Positions 1 through 5,556 of a DNA stretch of 5,571 nt are shown one piece after another. The DNA lies in NCBI GenBank assembly GCA_016649475.1, contig JAENXP010000208.1:1-5571 (forward strand), read 5' to 3'. Numbering within the stretch: position 1 is the stretch's first letter; each line of letters begins with the position of its first letter. Below the pieces are notes generated by a model. That model had not been told where the DNA came from, did not search any database, and saw only the letters and a program-made list of their open reading frames with translations. This stretch comes from Burkholderiales bacterium (GTDB lineage Bacteria; Pseudomonadota; Gammaproteobacteria; Burkholderiales; SG8-39). Both the position numbers and the translations under genes were made by a program.

Positions 1-1040
1 GCCAGCCCAAGGGCGTCAAGCCGCAGTTCAGGAACGAGCCGCTGGGGACGCTGTCGCCGCTGTTGCAGCTGCTGGTGCAAAAAATGTGCGGCGTCAACGA
101 ACACAGCGTCTATCTGTCGCCGGCGCCGCTGTACCACGCGGCGCCGCTGCGCTTCAACATGATGGTAGCCGCGCTCGGCGGCACCTCGGTGATCATGGAA
201 CGATTCGACCCCGAGGAATACCTGCGCCTCGCCCAGAAGCACCGCTGCACGCAGACGCAGCTGGTGCCGACGATGTTCGTGCGCATGCTCAAGCTGCCCG
301 AGGAGGTTCGCGCAAAGTACGATGTCTCCTCGCTCAAGGCCGCGGTGCACGCCGCCGCACCCTGTCCGGCCGAGGTGAAGCAGAAAATGATCGACTGGTG
401 GGGGCCGGTGTTCATCGAGTATTACGCCGGCACCGAAGGCAACGGCGTCACCATTGCCAATACCGCGGAGTGGCTCGCTCACCGCGGCACGGTCGGCCGC
501 TCGCTCGTCGGCCGGATCCACATCGTCGGCGCGAACGGAGAGGACTGCGCTGTGGGCGAGACCGGACAAGTCTATTTTGCCGGCGGCCCCGAGTTCGCCT
601 ACCACAAGGACCCGGCCAAGACCAAAGGCGCGTACAACGAAAAGGGCTGGTCCAGCCTGGGCGATGTCGGCTACCTCGATGCCGACGGTTACCTTTACCT
701 TACCGACCGCAGGGCCTATATGATCATCTCCGGCGGCGTGAACATCTATCCGCAGGAGGCGGAGAACGTCCTCGTCAATCACCCCGCGGTCGCCGACGTC
801 GCCGTATTCGGCGTGCCCAACGACGAGATGGGCGAAGAGGTGAAGGCCGTGGTGCAGCTGGTGCCGGGCTTTGCGCCGGGCCCGGCGCTGGCGGACGAAC
901 TGATCGCTTTTTGCAGGGCGAGCCTGTCGACGATCAAGTGCCCGCGCAGCGTCGACTTCAGAGCCGAACTGCCGCGCACGCCGACCGGCAAGCTGCTCAA
1001 GCGCCTGCTGCGTGACGAGTATTGGCCGAAGAAGGACTGA
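1..1040 (+). CDS. AMP-forming acyl-CoA synthetase (5' end outside window)
   Basis: Member of the ANL superfamily of adenylate-forming enzymes. It activates a carboxylic acid with ATP to an acyl-adenylate and then to the acyl-CoA thioester, in the cytoplasm. The reading frame is open from the window edge (first full codon at 3) and begins with QPKGVK, the end of the glycine-rich ATP-binding motif usually written TSGTTGxPKGV. About 345 residues are present, whereas the family is usually 500-550, so roughly 160-200 N-terminal residues are missing. Visible motifs in order are YYAGTEG at 420-440 (adenine/AMP-binding loop), GDVGYLDADGYLYLTDR at 660-710 (ribose-binding Asp and hinge region), IISGGVNIYPQEAE just after it (C-terminal domain linker), and PTGK near the end, whose lysine at 990-992 is the expected catalytic Lys. 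The fatty, aromatic or steroid-type substrate cannot be told from this. The downstream gene is convergent, with a hairpin between them. The family call is secure; substrate and gene name are unknown. Confidence 0.95.
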   Translation, partial: QPKGVKPQFRNEPLGTLSPLLQLLVQKMCGVNEHSVYLSPAPLYHAAPLRFNMMVAALGGTSVIMERFDPEEYLRLAQKHRCTQTQLVPTMFVRMLKLPEEVRAKYDVSSLKAAVHAAAPCPAEVKQKMIDWWGPVFIEYYAGTEGNGVTIANTAEWLAHRGTVGRSLVGRIHIVGANGEDCAVGETGQVYFAGGPEFAYHKDPAKTKGAYNEKGWSSLGDVGYLDADGYLYLTDRRAYMIISGGVNIYPQEAENVLVNHPAVADVAVFGVPNDEMGEEVKAVVQLVPGFAPGPALADELIAFCRASLSTIKCPRSVDFRAELPRTPTGKLLKRLLRDEYWPKKD

Positions 1041-1067
1041 GGCGCCCGGGCGTAACGCACGGGCGCC
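1041..1067. terminator. Hairpin between convergent genes, probable bidirectional terminator
   Basis: The arms GGCGCCCG (1041-1048) and CGGGCGCC (1060-1067) are perfectly complementary over 8 bp. Inside the 11-nt loop a further GCG/CGC stem closes a TAA triloop, with one G-A mismatch between the two stems. The hairpin begins immediately after the synthetase stop codon and ends 6 bp before the stop codon of the opposite-strand CoA-transferase. There is no T tract on either side, so it is not a textbook intrinsic terminator. Position and stem strength make a shared terminator or mRNA-end stabiliser the likeliest role. Confidence 0.6.
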
Positions 1068-1073
1068 AGCGGG

Positions 1074-2276
1074 TCAGGGCACCGCGATGGCGCCGGATCG
1101 AATCAGCGCGTCGATGCGCTCGCTGCTATAGCCTAGCTTGTCCGCCAGCACGGCACGCGTGTCCTCGCCCGCGCGATAGGGCGCCGGGCCGCGCGCCGGC
1201 ACTGGCGCGCCGTCGACGTGAAATGGAGCCGAGGTTACGCGAACTTCGCCGCGCCCCGGGTGCGGGATCGTCGAGAAAGCCTGGCGCTCGGCCATGTGCG
1301 GGTGCGCGATGACCTCCTCCATCGATCGCACGGGCGCGCAGGGCACTCGCGCAGCCGACAGCGCCTCCATCGCCGCCTCCACCGATTCGAAGTGATCGAG
1401 CCAATCGCAGATCAATCGGCGCAGTTCGGGCCAATGTTCGCGCCTGCCCGGCGCCGTTGCAAACCGTTCCGCGCCGATGGGGCTGTCCCCGCCTATCGCG
1501 GCGAGCAGGCGGCCCCAGGTGGGGCCGCTGCCGATGAACTGCACGGCGATGTGGCGTCCCTTGATGGCATGGATAACCATGCCCGCGCGCGGCCCTTTGA
1601 TGATCTCCCCTCCGTTCAAGGCAGCCGCGATGCCCAGGTCTTCGGCGCCCCAGAGCGACTGCAGCATCGACACATCGAGATAGGCGCCCTGTCCGGTGCG
1701 TTGGCGCCGATGAACGGCGGCAAGCACGAGGCCGAATGCATGCACACCCGCAAGCGAATCTGCGGACTGCAGGTACGCCACCCGTGGCTCAGGCTCGCCC
1801 TGCCGGTCGAGGTCCATCGCGCCCGAGGCCGCGTTGATCAGGTGCGCAAAGGCCGGCCGGTCGCGCAGCGGCCCGGTCTGACCGTAGCCCGAGATGGAGC
1901 AATAAACGATGGCCGGATTCGCCGCCGCGACCGCGTCATAGCCAAGTCCGTGCCGGGCCATGATGCCAGGCACGAAGTTCTCGACCAGCACGTCCGCCGC
2001 GCGCGCGAGGTCGAGCACGACGGCCTTTGCGTCCGGATTGGCGAGATCGATGGCCACGCTCTCTTTGCCCGCGTTGAAGCGCACGAAGTAGCTGCTCTGG
2101 TCCGTGCGTCCCTCCTCGAGTTGCAGGTAGAAGGAGCGCGTTTCGTCCCCGTCCACCGGCCGCTCGATTTTGATCACGCGCGCACCGAGATCGGCAAGCA
2201 GGCGCGTGCAGTATGGCCCTGCGAGCACGCGCGTAAAGTCGAGTACAGTGAGTCCGTCGAGCATCCCTGGTGTCAT
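1074..2276 (-). CDS. Family III CoA-transferase (CaiB/BaiF type)
   Basis: Complete 400-residue protein that moves CoA between carboxylic acids through an aspartyl-CoA thioester. Known relatives act on formyl-CoA/oxalate, carnitine, bile acids, succinate/aromatic succinates and others. The N-terminus LDGLTVLDFTRVLAGPYCTRLLADLGARVIKIE is the hallmark of the family. It is followed by VLVENFVPGIMARHGLGYD (about residues 96-114), the SISGYGQTGP signature (127-136) and SADSLAGVHA, in which Asp173 aligns with the catalytic aspartate (Asp169 of formyl-CoA transferase). A late conserved segment, APVRSMEEVIAHPHMAERQ (about 314-332), is also present. The length is normal. The start is supported by AGGGAG (complement of 2284-2289) 7 nt upstream; an internal Met5 would be the alternative start but is worse placed for that site. 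It is convergent with the acyl-CoA synthetase and divergent from the TPR gene. The acceptor and donor substrates cannot be inferred; a role in degrading an organic acid is plausible given the neighbouring ligase. Confidence 0.95.
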   Translation of the reverse strand: MTPGMLDGLTVLDFTRVLAGPYCTRLLADLGARVIKIERPVDGDETRSFYLQLEEGRTDQSSYFVRFNAGKESVAIDLANPDAKAVVLDLARAADVLVENFVPGIMARHGLGYDAVAAANPAIVYCSISGYGQTGPLRDRPAFAHLINAASGAMDLDRQGEPEPRVAYLQSADSLAGVHAFGLVLAAVHRRQRTGQGAYLDVSMLQSLWGAEDLGIAAALNGGEIIKGPRAGMVIHAIKGRHIAVQFIGSGPTWGRLLAAIGGDSPIGAERFATAPGRREHWPELRRLICDWLDHFESVEAAMEALSAARVPCAPVRSMEEVIAHPHMAERQAFSTIPHPGRGEVRVTSAPFHVDGAPVPARGPAPYRAGEDTRAVLADKLGYSSERIDALIRSGAIAVP

Positions 2277-2352
2277 GCAGTCGCTCCCTGCGGCGTGACG
2301 AATATTCGCGGCCGTGTGGAAAGAGAAGAAGCTTTCTTGATTCGGGTGCCAG

Positions 2353-2382
2353 AATATACGAAAACAGATTCGTCAGTGTCCT
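2353..2382 (-). promoter_or_regulatory. Possible promoter of the CoA-transferase gene
   Basis: Reading the minus strand, AGGACA (complement of 2377-2382; 4 of 6 to TTGACA) lies 18 bp before TATATT (complement of 2353-2358; 5 of 6 to TATAAT). This would start transcription near 2346 and give a leader of about 70 nt before the ATG at 2276. It is the most sigma70-like pair I see in the divergent region. For the plus strand only an isolated TTGACG at 2409-2414 was seen, without a good -10. This is a pattern match only. Confidence 0.3.
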
Positions 2383-2495
2383 GTCGGGTCCATGACCAAC
2401 GATCCGGATTGACGGGCGGCTGCAGTCGTCGCGCTGGCGCCGGCCAGGCTGCTGTGAAAGACTATGGATCTCGGAATCCGGAGGGAGGCGGCGGC

Positions 2496-3797
2496 ATGCT
2501 CGCGGATCGTTATGGATTGTCCTTGTCGACGTCGTCGCAGGCTGCGTGCGATGCCTACGTCGAGGGCGCGGACTGCATACTCAGCGCGGTCGCCGGCCCC
2601 GAGGTGCACCTCGGGCGCGCGCTCGCCGCCGACCCGGATTTCGCGCTCGCCCAAATTGCGCTCGCACGGGCGATGTTTCTGGCGGCGCGGGTGCCGCAGG
2701 CGCGGGTCGCAGCGAGCAGAGCGCGTGAGTTGGCGATCGGCGCGACGCCGCGCGAGCAGAGCCACGTCAATGCGCTCGCGCTCGCAATCGAGGGGAAGGC
2801 AGCGCACGCGCTCGCGGCGATCCGCCTGCATGTCGCGTTATTTCCGCGGGACGCGATGGTGCTCGCACCGGCGACCGGCGTGTTCGGCCTGATCGGTTTC
2901 TCGGGTCGCCAGCAACGCGAAGCAGAACTACTCGAACTCCTGCGCGGCCTCGCTCCGCACTACGGCGCTGACTGGTGGTTTCTCAGCGTGCTCGCGTTCG
3001 CTGCCTGCGAGTGCGGCCGGCTCGAAGAGGCGTGGGATCTGATCGAGCAAAGCCTCGGCGGCAATCCGCGCAATGCGCATGGCGCACACATCAGCGCGCA
3101 CGTGCTCTACGAAATGGGCGACGCGGAACGGGCGTCCGCTTATCTCGACGGCTGGATGCCGGGGTACGCCAAGGAAGGGCTGCTTCACTGCCATCTCTCG
3201 TGGCACGTTGCGCTCCTCGCGCTCGATCTCGGAAAACCCGAGCGGGCGTGGGAGGTCTATCGCGCGGACGTCCATCCCGGCGGCGCGTGGGGTCCGCCCC
3301 TGAACGTGGCGACCGACGCGCCCGCATTCCTGTGGCGATCGGAGTTGGCGGGACAGACGCAACGGCCGGATCTCTGGCGCGATGCGCACGGTTTTGTGGG
3401 TGGTTCGTTTCCGAAGGCCGGCATCGTTTTTGCCGACGTTCACCGCGCCGTTGCCTGCGCCGCGACTGGCGATTCCGGCGGACTCGAGTTGCTGGTCGGC
3501 GAGCTGCGCGAGCGCCTGGCGGCCGGCAAGCTGCCCGCGGGCGATGTAGTTGTGACACTGGCCGAGGCATTCGGGGCTTTCGCCAGAAGCGAATGGGACG
3601 CTGCCGTTGCGTTGTTTGAGCAGGCCCTGCCGGACACGGTGCGCATCGGGGGCAGTCGTGCCCAGCGTGATCTCGTGGAACATACGCTGATTTCCGCGTA
3701 TCTCAGGGCGGGCAGGGCCGACGATGCGCGCCAAATGATCGCGCGACGGATCGGGCGCAGGCCCGTCGTGAACGTGGCCGGGTTCAGCGCGCATTGA
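2496..3797 (+). CDS. TTC38-type tetratricopeptide-repeat protein
   Basis: Complete 433-residue soluble protein resembling the bacterial homologues of TTC38, a TPR family of about 430-470 residues with no established biochemical role. It opens with DRYGLSLSTSSQAACDAYVEG, typical of these proteins. Helical repeats follow: LGRALAADPDFALAQIALARAM (about 39-60), TPREQSHVNALALAIEG (84-100), GVFGLIGFSGR (128-138), DWWFLSVLAFAACECGRLEEAWDLIEQSLGGNPRNAHGAHISAHVLYEMGD (159-209), then CHLSWHVALLALDLGKPERAWEVY (232-255) and a C-terminal repeat, RAGRADDARQMIARR (404-418). No signal peptide or membrane segment is seen, so it is probably cytoplasmic. The start was chosen because GGGAGG at 2483-2488 sits 7 nt upstream and the family N-terminus begins there. 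The frame stays open for over 1.2 kb further upstream, but that part is antisense to the CoA-transferase and is not coding. It likely heads an operon with the PhzF remnant 25 bp downstream. TPR proteins usually scaffold protein contacts; the partner is unknown. Confidence 0.85.
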   Translation: MLADRYGLSLSTSSQAACDAYVEGADCILSAVAGPEVHLGRALAADPDFALAQIALARAMFLAARVPQARVAASRARELAIGATPREQSHVNALALAIEGKAAHALAAIRLHVALFPRDAMVLAPATGVFGLIGFSGRQQREAELLELLRGLAPHYGADWWFLSVLAFAACECGRLEEAWDLIEQSLGGNPRNAHGAHISAHVLYEMGDAERASAYLDGWMPGYAKEGLLHCHLSWHVALLALDLGKPERAWEVYRADVHPGGAWGPPLNVATDAPAFLWRSELAGQTQRPDLWRDAHGFVGGSFPKAGIVFADVHRAVACAATGDSGGLELLVGELRERLAAGKLPAGDVVVTLAEAFGAFARSEWDAAVALFEQALPDTVRIGGSRAQRDLVEHTLISAYLRAGRADDARQMIARRIGRRPVVNVAGFSAH

Positions 3798-3822
3798 AGG
3801 TCTTAACCGCGGAGCGCAGTCC

Positions 3823-4086
3823 ATGAAATTGCCTCTTTACCAGGTAGACGCACTCACGACATGCCTGTTCGGCGGTAACCCGGCCGCGGTGGTGCCGCTC
3901 GGCGCATGGCCGCCTGACGGTGTACTCGCGGCCATCGCTGCGGAAAACAATCTGGCCGAGACTGCGTACTTCATCCCGCGAGCGAACGTCTCGCCGCTGC
4001 GCTGGTTCACGCCGGCGATTCATGCGCCATATCTGCCGGGACTCGGCATTGACGATCTCAGGCGATTACCGGAAGATCGATTTTGA
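3823..4086 (+). pseudogene. PhzF-family isomerase/epimerase remnant, 3' deleted
   Basis: The first 65 residues are a clear PhzF-family N-terminus. They carry MKLPLYQVDALTT, then FGGNPAAVVPLGAW (16-29) and AAENNLAETAYFIP (39-52), where Glu46 matches the catalytic glutamate of PhzF, and LRWFTPA (59-65). In intact members RWFTPA leads into a VEVDLCGHATLA-like stretch and the protein runs to about 260-300 residues. Here it continues as IHAPYLPGLG and stops at residue 87, so the rest of the first domain and the whole second half of the two-fold pseudo-symmetric enzyme are missing. Translation signals are intact: GGAG at 3811-3814 lies 8 nt before the ATG. The gene begins 25 bp after the TPR gene, so the two were probably co-transcribed. 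The family breakpoint lies near 4018, and neither other forward frame resumes a recognisable PhzF sequence, so this is a deletion or rearrangement and not a simple frameshift. Activity is not expected. Confidence 0.8.
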
Positions 4087-4139
4087 GCGGCTCGCCATCG
4101 CCGCAATGGCTTGGCGGTGCGTGACAGCGGCTCGCTATC
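4086..4139. repeat. Pair of 14-bp direct repeats, 40 bp apart
   Basis: AGCGGCTCGCCATC (4086-4099) and AGCGGCTCGCTATC (4126-4139) differ at one base and start exactly 40 bp apart, close to four helical turns. They lie between the end of the PhzF remnant and the lipoprotein ribosome binding site. They may be paired binding sites for a regulator of the lipoprotein, or a chance or duplication scar; nothing else in the sequence decides this. Confidence 0.4.
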
Positions 4140-4168
4140 AGATCAACTAGAACCAACAGGAGAGCACG

Positions 4169-4849
4169 ATGCAAAGAAAAGCGGGAGGGATGTTGCTGGC
4201 AGCAGTCGGTATGATTACCTTGGCGGGATGCGCAAGCATGCAACCGGGCCCCAAGGACATGACGTTTTTCGTGACCAGCACCGGACCCGGCAAGGGCGGC
4301 GACCTGGGCGGCCTCGATGGGGCGGACCGGCACTGCCAATCGCTTGCACAGGCGGCGGGTGCCGGCGATCGCACCTGGCGTGCCTACTTGAGCACGCAGG
4401 CGCCGAAGCTGGCTGATCCGAACTTCGTGAATGCGCGCGATCGCATCGGTACCGGCCCCTGGCAGAACGCCAAGGGCGCGGTGGTCGCAAGGAGCGTCGA
4501 AGACCTGCACTCGGCCGGCAGCAAGCTGACGAAACAGACGGCATTGGACGAGATGGGCCGCCCGGTAAACAGCCGCACGGAGAAGCCCAACAAGCACGAC
4601 ATACTGACCGGTTCGCGACCGGACGGCACGGCATTTCCGGGCGCCCAGTTTCCCGACATGACCTGTGGCAACTGGACCAAGGGCGGGACCGACGGCACTG
4701 CCATGATTGGACATTTTGATCGTGCGGGCCCGAACGACTCATCATGGGCCACCTCCTGGAATTCGGCCCACCCGACGCTGGGTTGCAGTCAGGAGAAATT
4801 GCGTCCCACCGGCGGTGACGGGCTGTTCTATTGCTTTGCCGCTAAATGA
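4169..4849 (+). CDS. Lectin-like outer-membrane lipoprotein
   Basis: Complete 226-residue exported protein. The N-terminus has a basic start (MQRK), a hydrophobic stretch (MLLAAVGMITLAG) and a lipobox LAGC with Cys21 as the lipidation site. Ala at +2 favours the outer membrane under the Asp+2 sorting rule. The mature part begins with a short MQPGPKDM linker, then TFFVTSTGPGKGGDLGGLDGADRHCQSLA and TWRAYLST. This resembles the start of secreted C-type-lectin-like domains, often annotated 'lectin' in proteobacteria, and the Leptospira DUF1554-type proteins. Four further cysteines, Cys56, Cys166 (MTCGNW), Cys206 (LGCSQ) and Cys222 (YCFA), could form two disulfides, with Cys56-Cys222 and Cys166-Cys206 expected by analogy to the lectin fold. 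A conserved-looking core RDRIGTGPWQNAKG, KHDILTGSRPDG and SWNSAH is also visible. AGGAG at 4158-4162, 6 nt upstream, fixes the start. Ligand and function are unknown; the lectin link is by remembered resemblance, and sugar binding is not shown. Confidence 0.85.
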   Translation: MQRKAGGMLLAAVGMITLAGCASMQPGPKDMTFFVTSTGPGKGGDLGGLDGADRHCQSLAQAAGAGDRTWRAYLSTQAPKLADPNFVNARDRIGTGPWQNAKGAVVARSVEDLHSAGSKLTKQTALDEMGRPVNSRTEKPNKHDILTGSRPDGTAFPGAQFPDMTCGNWTKGGTDGTAMIGHFDRAGPNDSSWATSWNSAHPTLGCSQEKLRPTGGDGLFYCFAAK

Positions 4850-4865
4850 GTTCCTGACTTGGAGC

Positions 4866-4894
4866 GGAAAGGGGGTCAGAGCCGGATGTTTTCC
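4866..4894. repeat. Repeat-like motif GGGGTCAGAGCC flanked by GGAAA/TTTCC
   Basis: The stretch 4868-4883 contains AAAGGGGGTCAGAGCC, and the whole is bracketed by GGAAA (4866-4870) and its complement TTTCC (4890-4894). From memory, GGGGTCAGAG(C/T)C is a frequently dispersed motif in proteobacterial genomes, often near REP-associated (Y1-type) transposases. No transposase gene is present here. It lies in the 160-bp gap between the lipoprotein and the antitoxin, which otherwise holds only the operator region. It may be a scar of a mobile palindromic element. Confidence 0.35.
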
Positions 4895-4950
4895 AAGGGC
4901 CCCTCGACGCGCCGCTGAAAAATGGTTGCCCGTCCGGTCAGTAGGGGGTC

Positions 4951-4979
4951 TTGCAGCCTGTCCCGGTTTCGTCCATCAT
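4951..4979 (+). promoter_or_regulatory. Weak candidate promoter of the toxin-antitoxin operon
   Basis: TTGCAG (4951-4956; 3 of 6 to consensus) and CATCAT (4974-4979; 4 of 6) are separated by 17 bp. The -10 element would overlap the left edge of the inverted repeat at 4977-4997, and the start site would fall inside it, which is the layout expected for an autorepressed operon. The hexamers themselves are poor matches. Confidence 0.25.
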
Positions 4980-5008
4980 TGCATTACAAATGCAATGCAC
5001 GAGGTGCA
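4977..5008. promoter_or_regulatory. Candidate antitoxin operator: two adjacent inverted repeats
   Basis: CATTGCATT (4977-4985) and AATGCAATG (4989-4997) form a perfect 9-bp inverted repeat around ACA. A second, smaller one, TGCAC-GAG-GTGCA (4996-5008), begins where the first ends and covers the GAGG ribosome binding site. Together they present four TGCA cores at 4980, 4991, 4996 and 5005, ending 1 bp before the antitoxin ATG. Ribbon-helix-helix antitoxins usually repress their own operon by binding such palindromes. The second repeat could also form an mRNA hairpin that hides the ribosome binding site. Confidence 0.6.
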
Positions 5009-5009
5009 C

Positions 5010-5306
5010 ATGAAAACTGCCGCCATTCCCGCAGTCCGCGTTTCTCCTGAACTGCGTCAAGCCGCCGAGGCGGTGCTTGAGTCCGGCGAGACCCTGTCCG
5101 GATTTGTCGAGGACGCAGTGCGCCGCAATGTCGAGTTCCGCTATGCCCAGAAGGCGTTCGTCGAGCGCGGACTGGCCTCGGGCGAAACTGCCAGGAAGTC
5201 GGGCAAATATGTCTCGCCGGCGGCGGTGCTCGGCAAACTCGAGCGGCGCCTGGACAAGGCGCGCAAAGCCCGCAGCGGCCGGACAGGCGCTAAAGCGGGG
5301 GCATGA
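5010..5306 (+). CDS. Type II antitoxin, ribbon-helix-helix-like (ParE-partner type)
   Basis: Complete 98-residue protein. Residues 4-45 (AAIPAVRVSPELRQAAEAVLESGETLSGFVEDAVRRNVEFR) fit a beta strand followed by two helices, as in the ribbon-helix-helix or YlcI/YnfO-like antitoxins that partner ParE toxins. The stretch YAQKAFVERGLASGETARKSGKYVSPAAVLGKLE (45-78) is the usual toxin-neutralising region. In such systems the antitoxin binds and blocks the toxin and represses the shared promoter. The ATG at 5010 is preferred because GAGG (5001-5004) lies 5 nt upstream. An in-frame ATG at 4995 would add five residues but lacks a ribosome binding site and sits within the inverted repeat. The stop codon overlaps the toxin start by ATGA. 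The C-terminal tail, from about residue 79, is strongly basic (RRLDKARKARSGRTGAK), which is unusual for a toxin-wrapping segment. Family assignment is good; the exact subfamily is uncertain. Confidence 0.8.
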   Translation: MKTAAIPAVRVSPELRQAAEAVLESGETLSGFVEDAVRRNVEFRYAQKAFVERGLASGETARKSGKYVSPAAVLGKLERRLDKARKARSGRTGAKAGA

Positions 5307-5530
5307 ACCGGTTCAAGGTTCGCTTCACCGCCGAGGCGGAGGCGGACCTGCTGCGCCTGTTCGATTTCCTGCTTGAGCAGGACTTCGCCCTAGCCGAAAA
5401 GGCGCGCGAGGCGATAGCCAAAGCGATCGAACTCCTGGCGCTATTCCCGTTTTCTTGCCGCAAGGCCTTGGGCGGCGACGGCAACCCGTTCCTGCGCGAG
5501 CTAATCATTCCCTTCGGTGCGTCAGGCTAA
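5303..5530 (+). pseudogene. ParE/RelE-family toxin, C-terminally truncated
   Basis: The 75 residues are a clear ParE-family N-terminus. They show KVRFTAEAEADLLRLFDFLLEQD (5-27), two helices through AEKAREAIAKAIELLALFPFSCRKA (31-55) and NPFLRELIIPFGASG (61-75). Full-length relatives continue with a YVALFEI strand and a VTVLAVRHQREDDY-like end, to about 95-100 residues. Here a TAA replaces the expected Tyr codon, and TGA and TAG follow in the same frame. ParE toxins poison DNA gyrase and depend on the C-terminal strand and tail for fold and activity, so this copy is probably inactive. It overlaps the antitoxin stop by 4 nt (ATGA) and so is translationally coupled; there is no strong ribosome binding site of its own. 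Whether an insertion or deletion junction near 5525 or point decay caused the truncation cannot be settled from this window. A shortened but active form is possible but less likely. Confidence 0.75.
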
Positions 5531-5556
5531 GTCTGACATTTCTAGTGGGATGAAAG

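Noticed and set aside
86..1015. 309-codon frame overlapping the acyl-CoA synthetase in another phase
   Set aside because: The translation is Arg-rich low-complexity sequence typical of an out-of-phase high-GC reading, while the overlapping frame carries all the synthetase motifs.
2326..2338. AAGAA-GCT-TTCTT inverted repeat in the divergent region
   Set aside because: Short 5-bp arms of simple A/G composition are easily produced by chance, and nothing places it relative to a promoter.
1218..2495. Long open frame on the + strand running antisense through the CoA-transferase into the TPR gene
   Set aside because: The minus strand encodes a full-length family III CoA-transferase with all motifs. 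The plus-strand translation here is Arg/His-rich with no family resemblance, and a strong ribosome binding site marks the real TPR start at 2496. High-GC sequence commonly leaves such shadow frames open.
2928..3824. 298-codon minus-strand frame opposite the TPR gene
   Set aside because: It lies antisense to a well-recognised TPR protein, its composition is that of a shadow frame, and no family motif or ribosome binding site was seen.
4058..4714. 218-codon minus-strand frame opposite the lipoprotein
   Set aside because: The plus strand has a signal peptide, lipobox, ribosome binding site and conserved cysteines; the minus-strand product has no recognisable features.
4707..5009. Upstream in-frame extension of the antitoxin, giving a 199-residue product
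   Set aside because: The extension overlaps the end of the lipoprotein gene and runs through the repeat and operator region. The family N-terminus begins at the ATG at 5010, which has a ribosome binding site.
5521..5537. GTCAG/CTGAC inverted repeat around the toxin stop codon as a terminator
   Set aside because: The stem is only 5 bp with a 7-nt loop and no T tract, so it is not distinguishable from chance.
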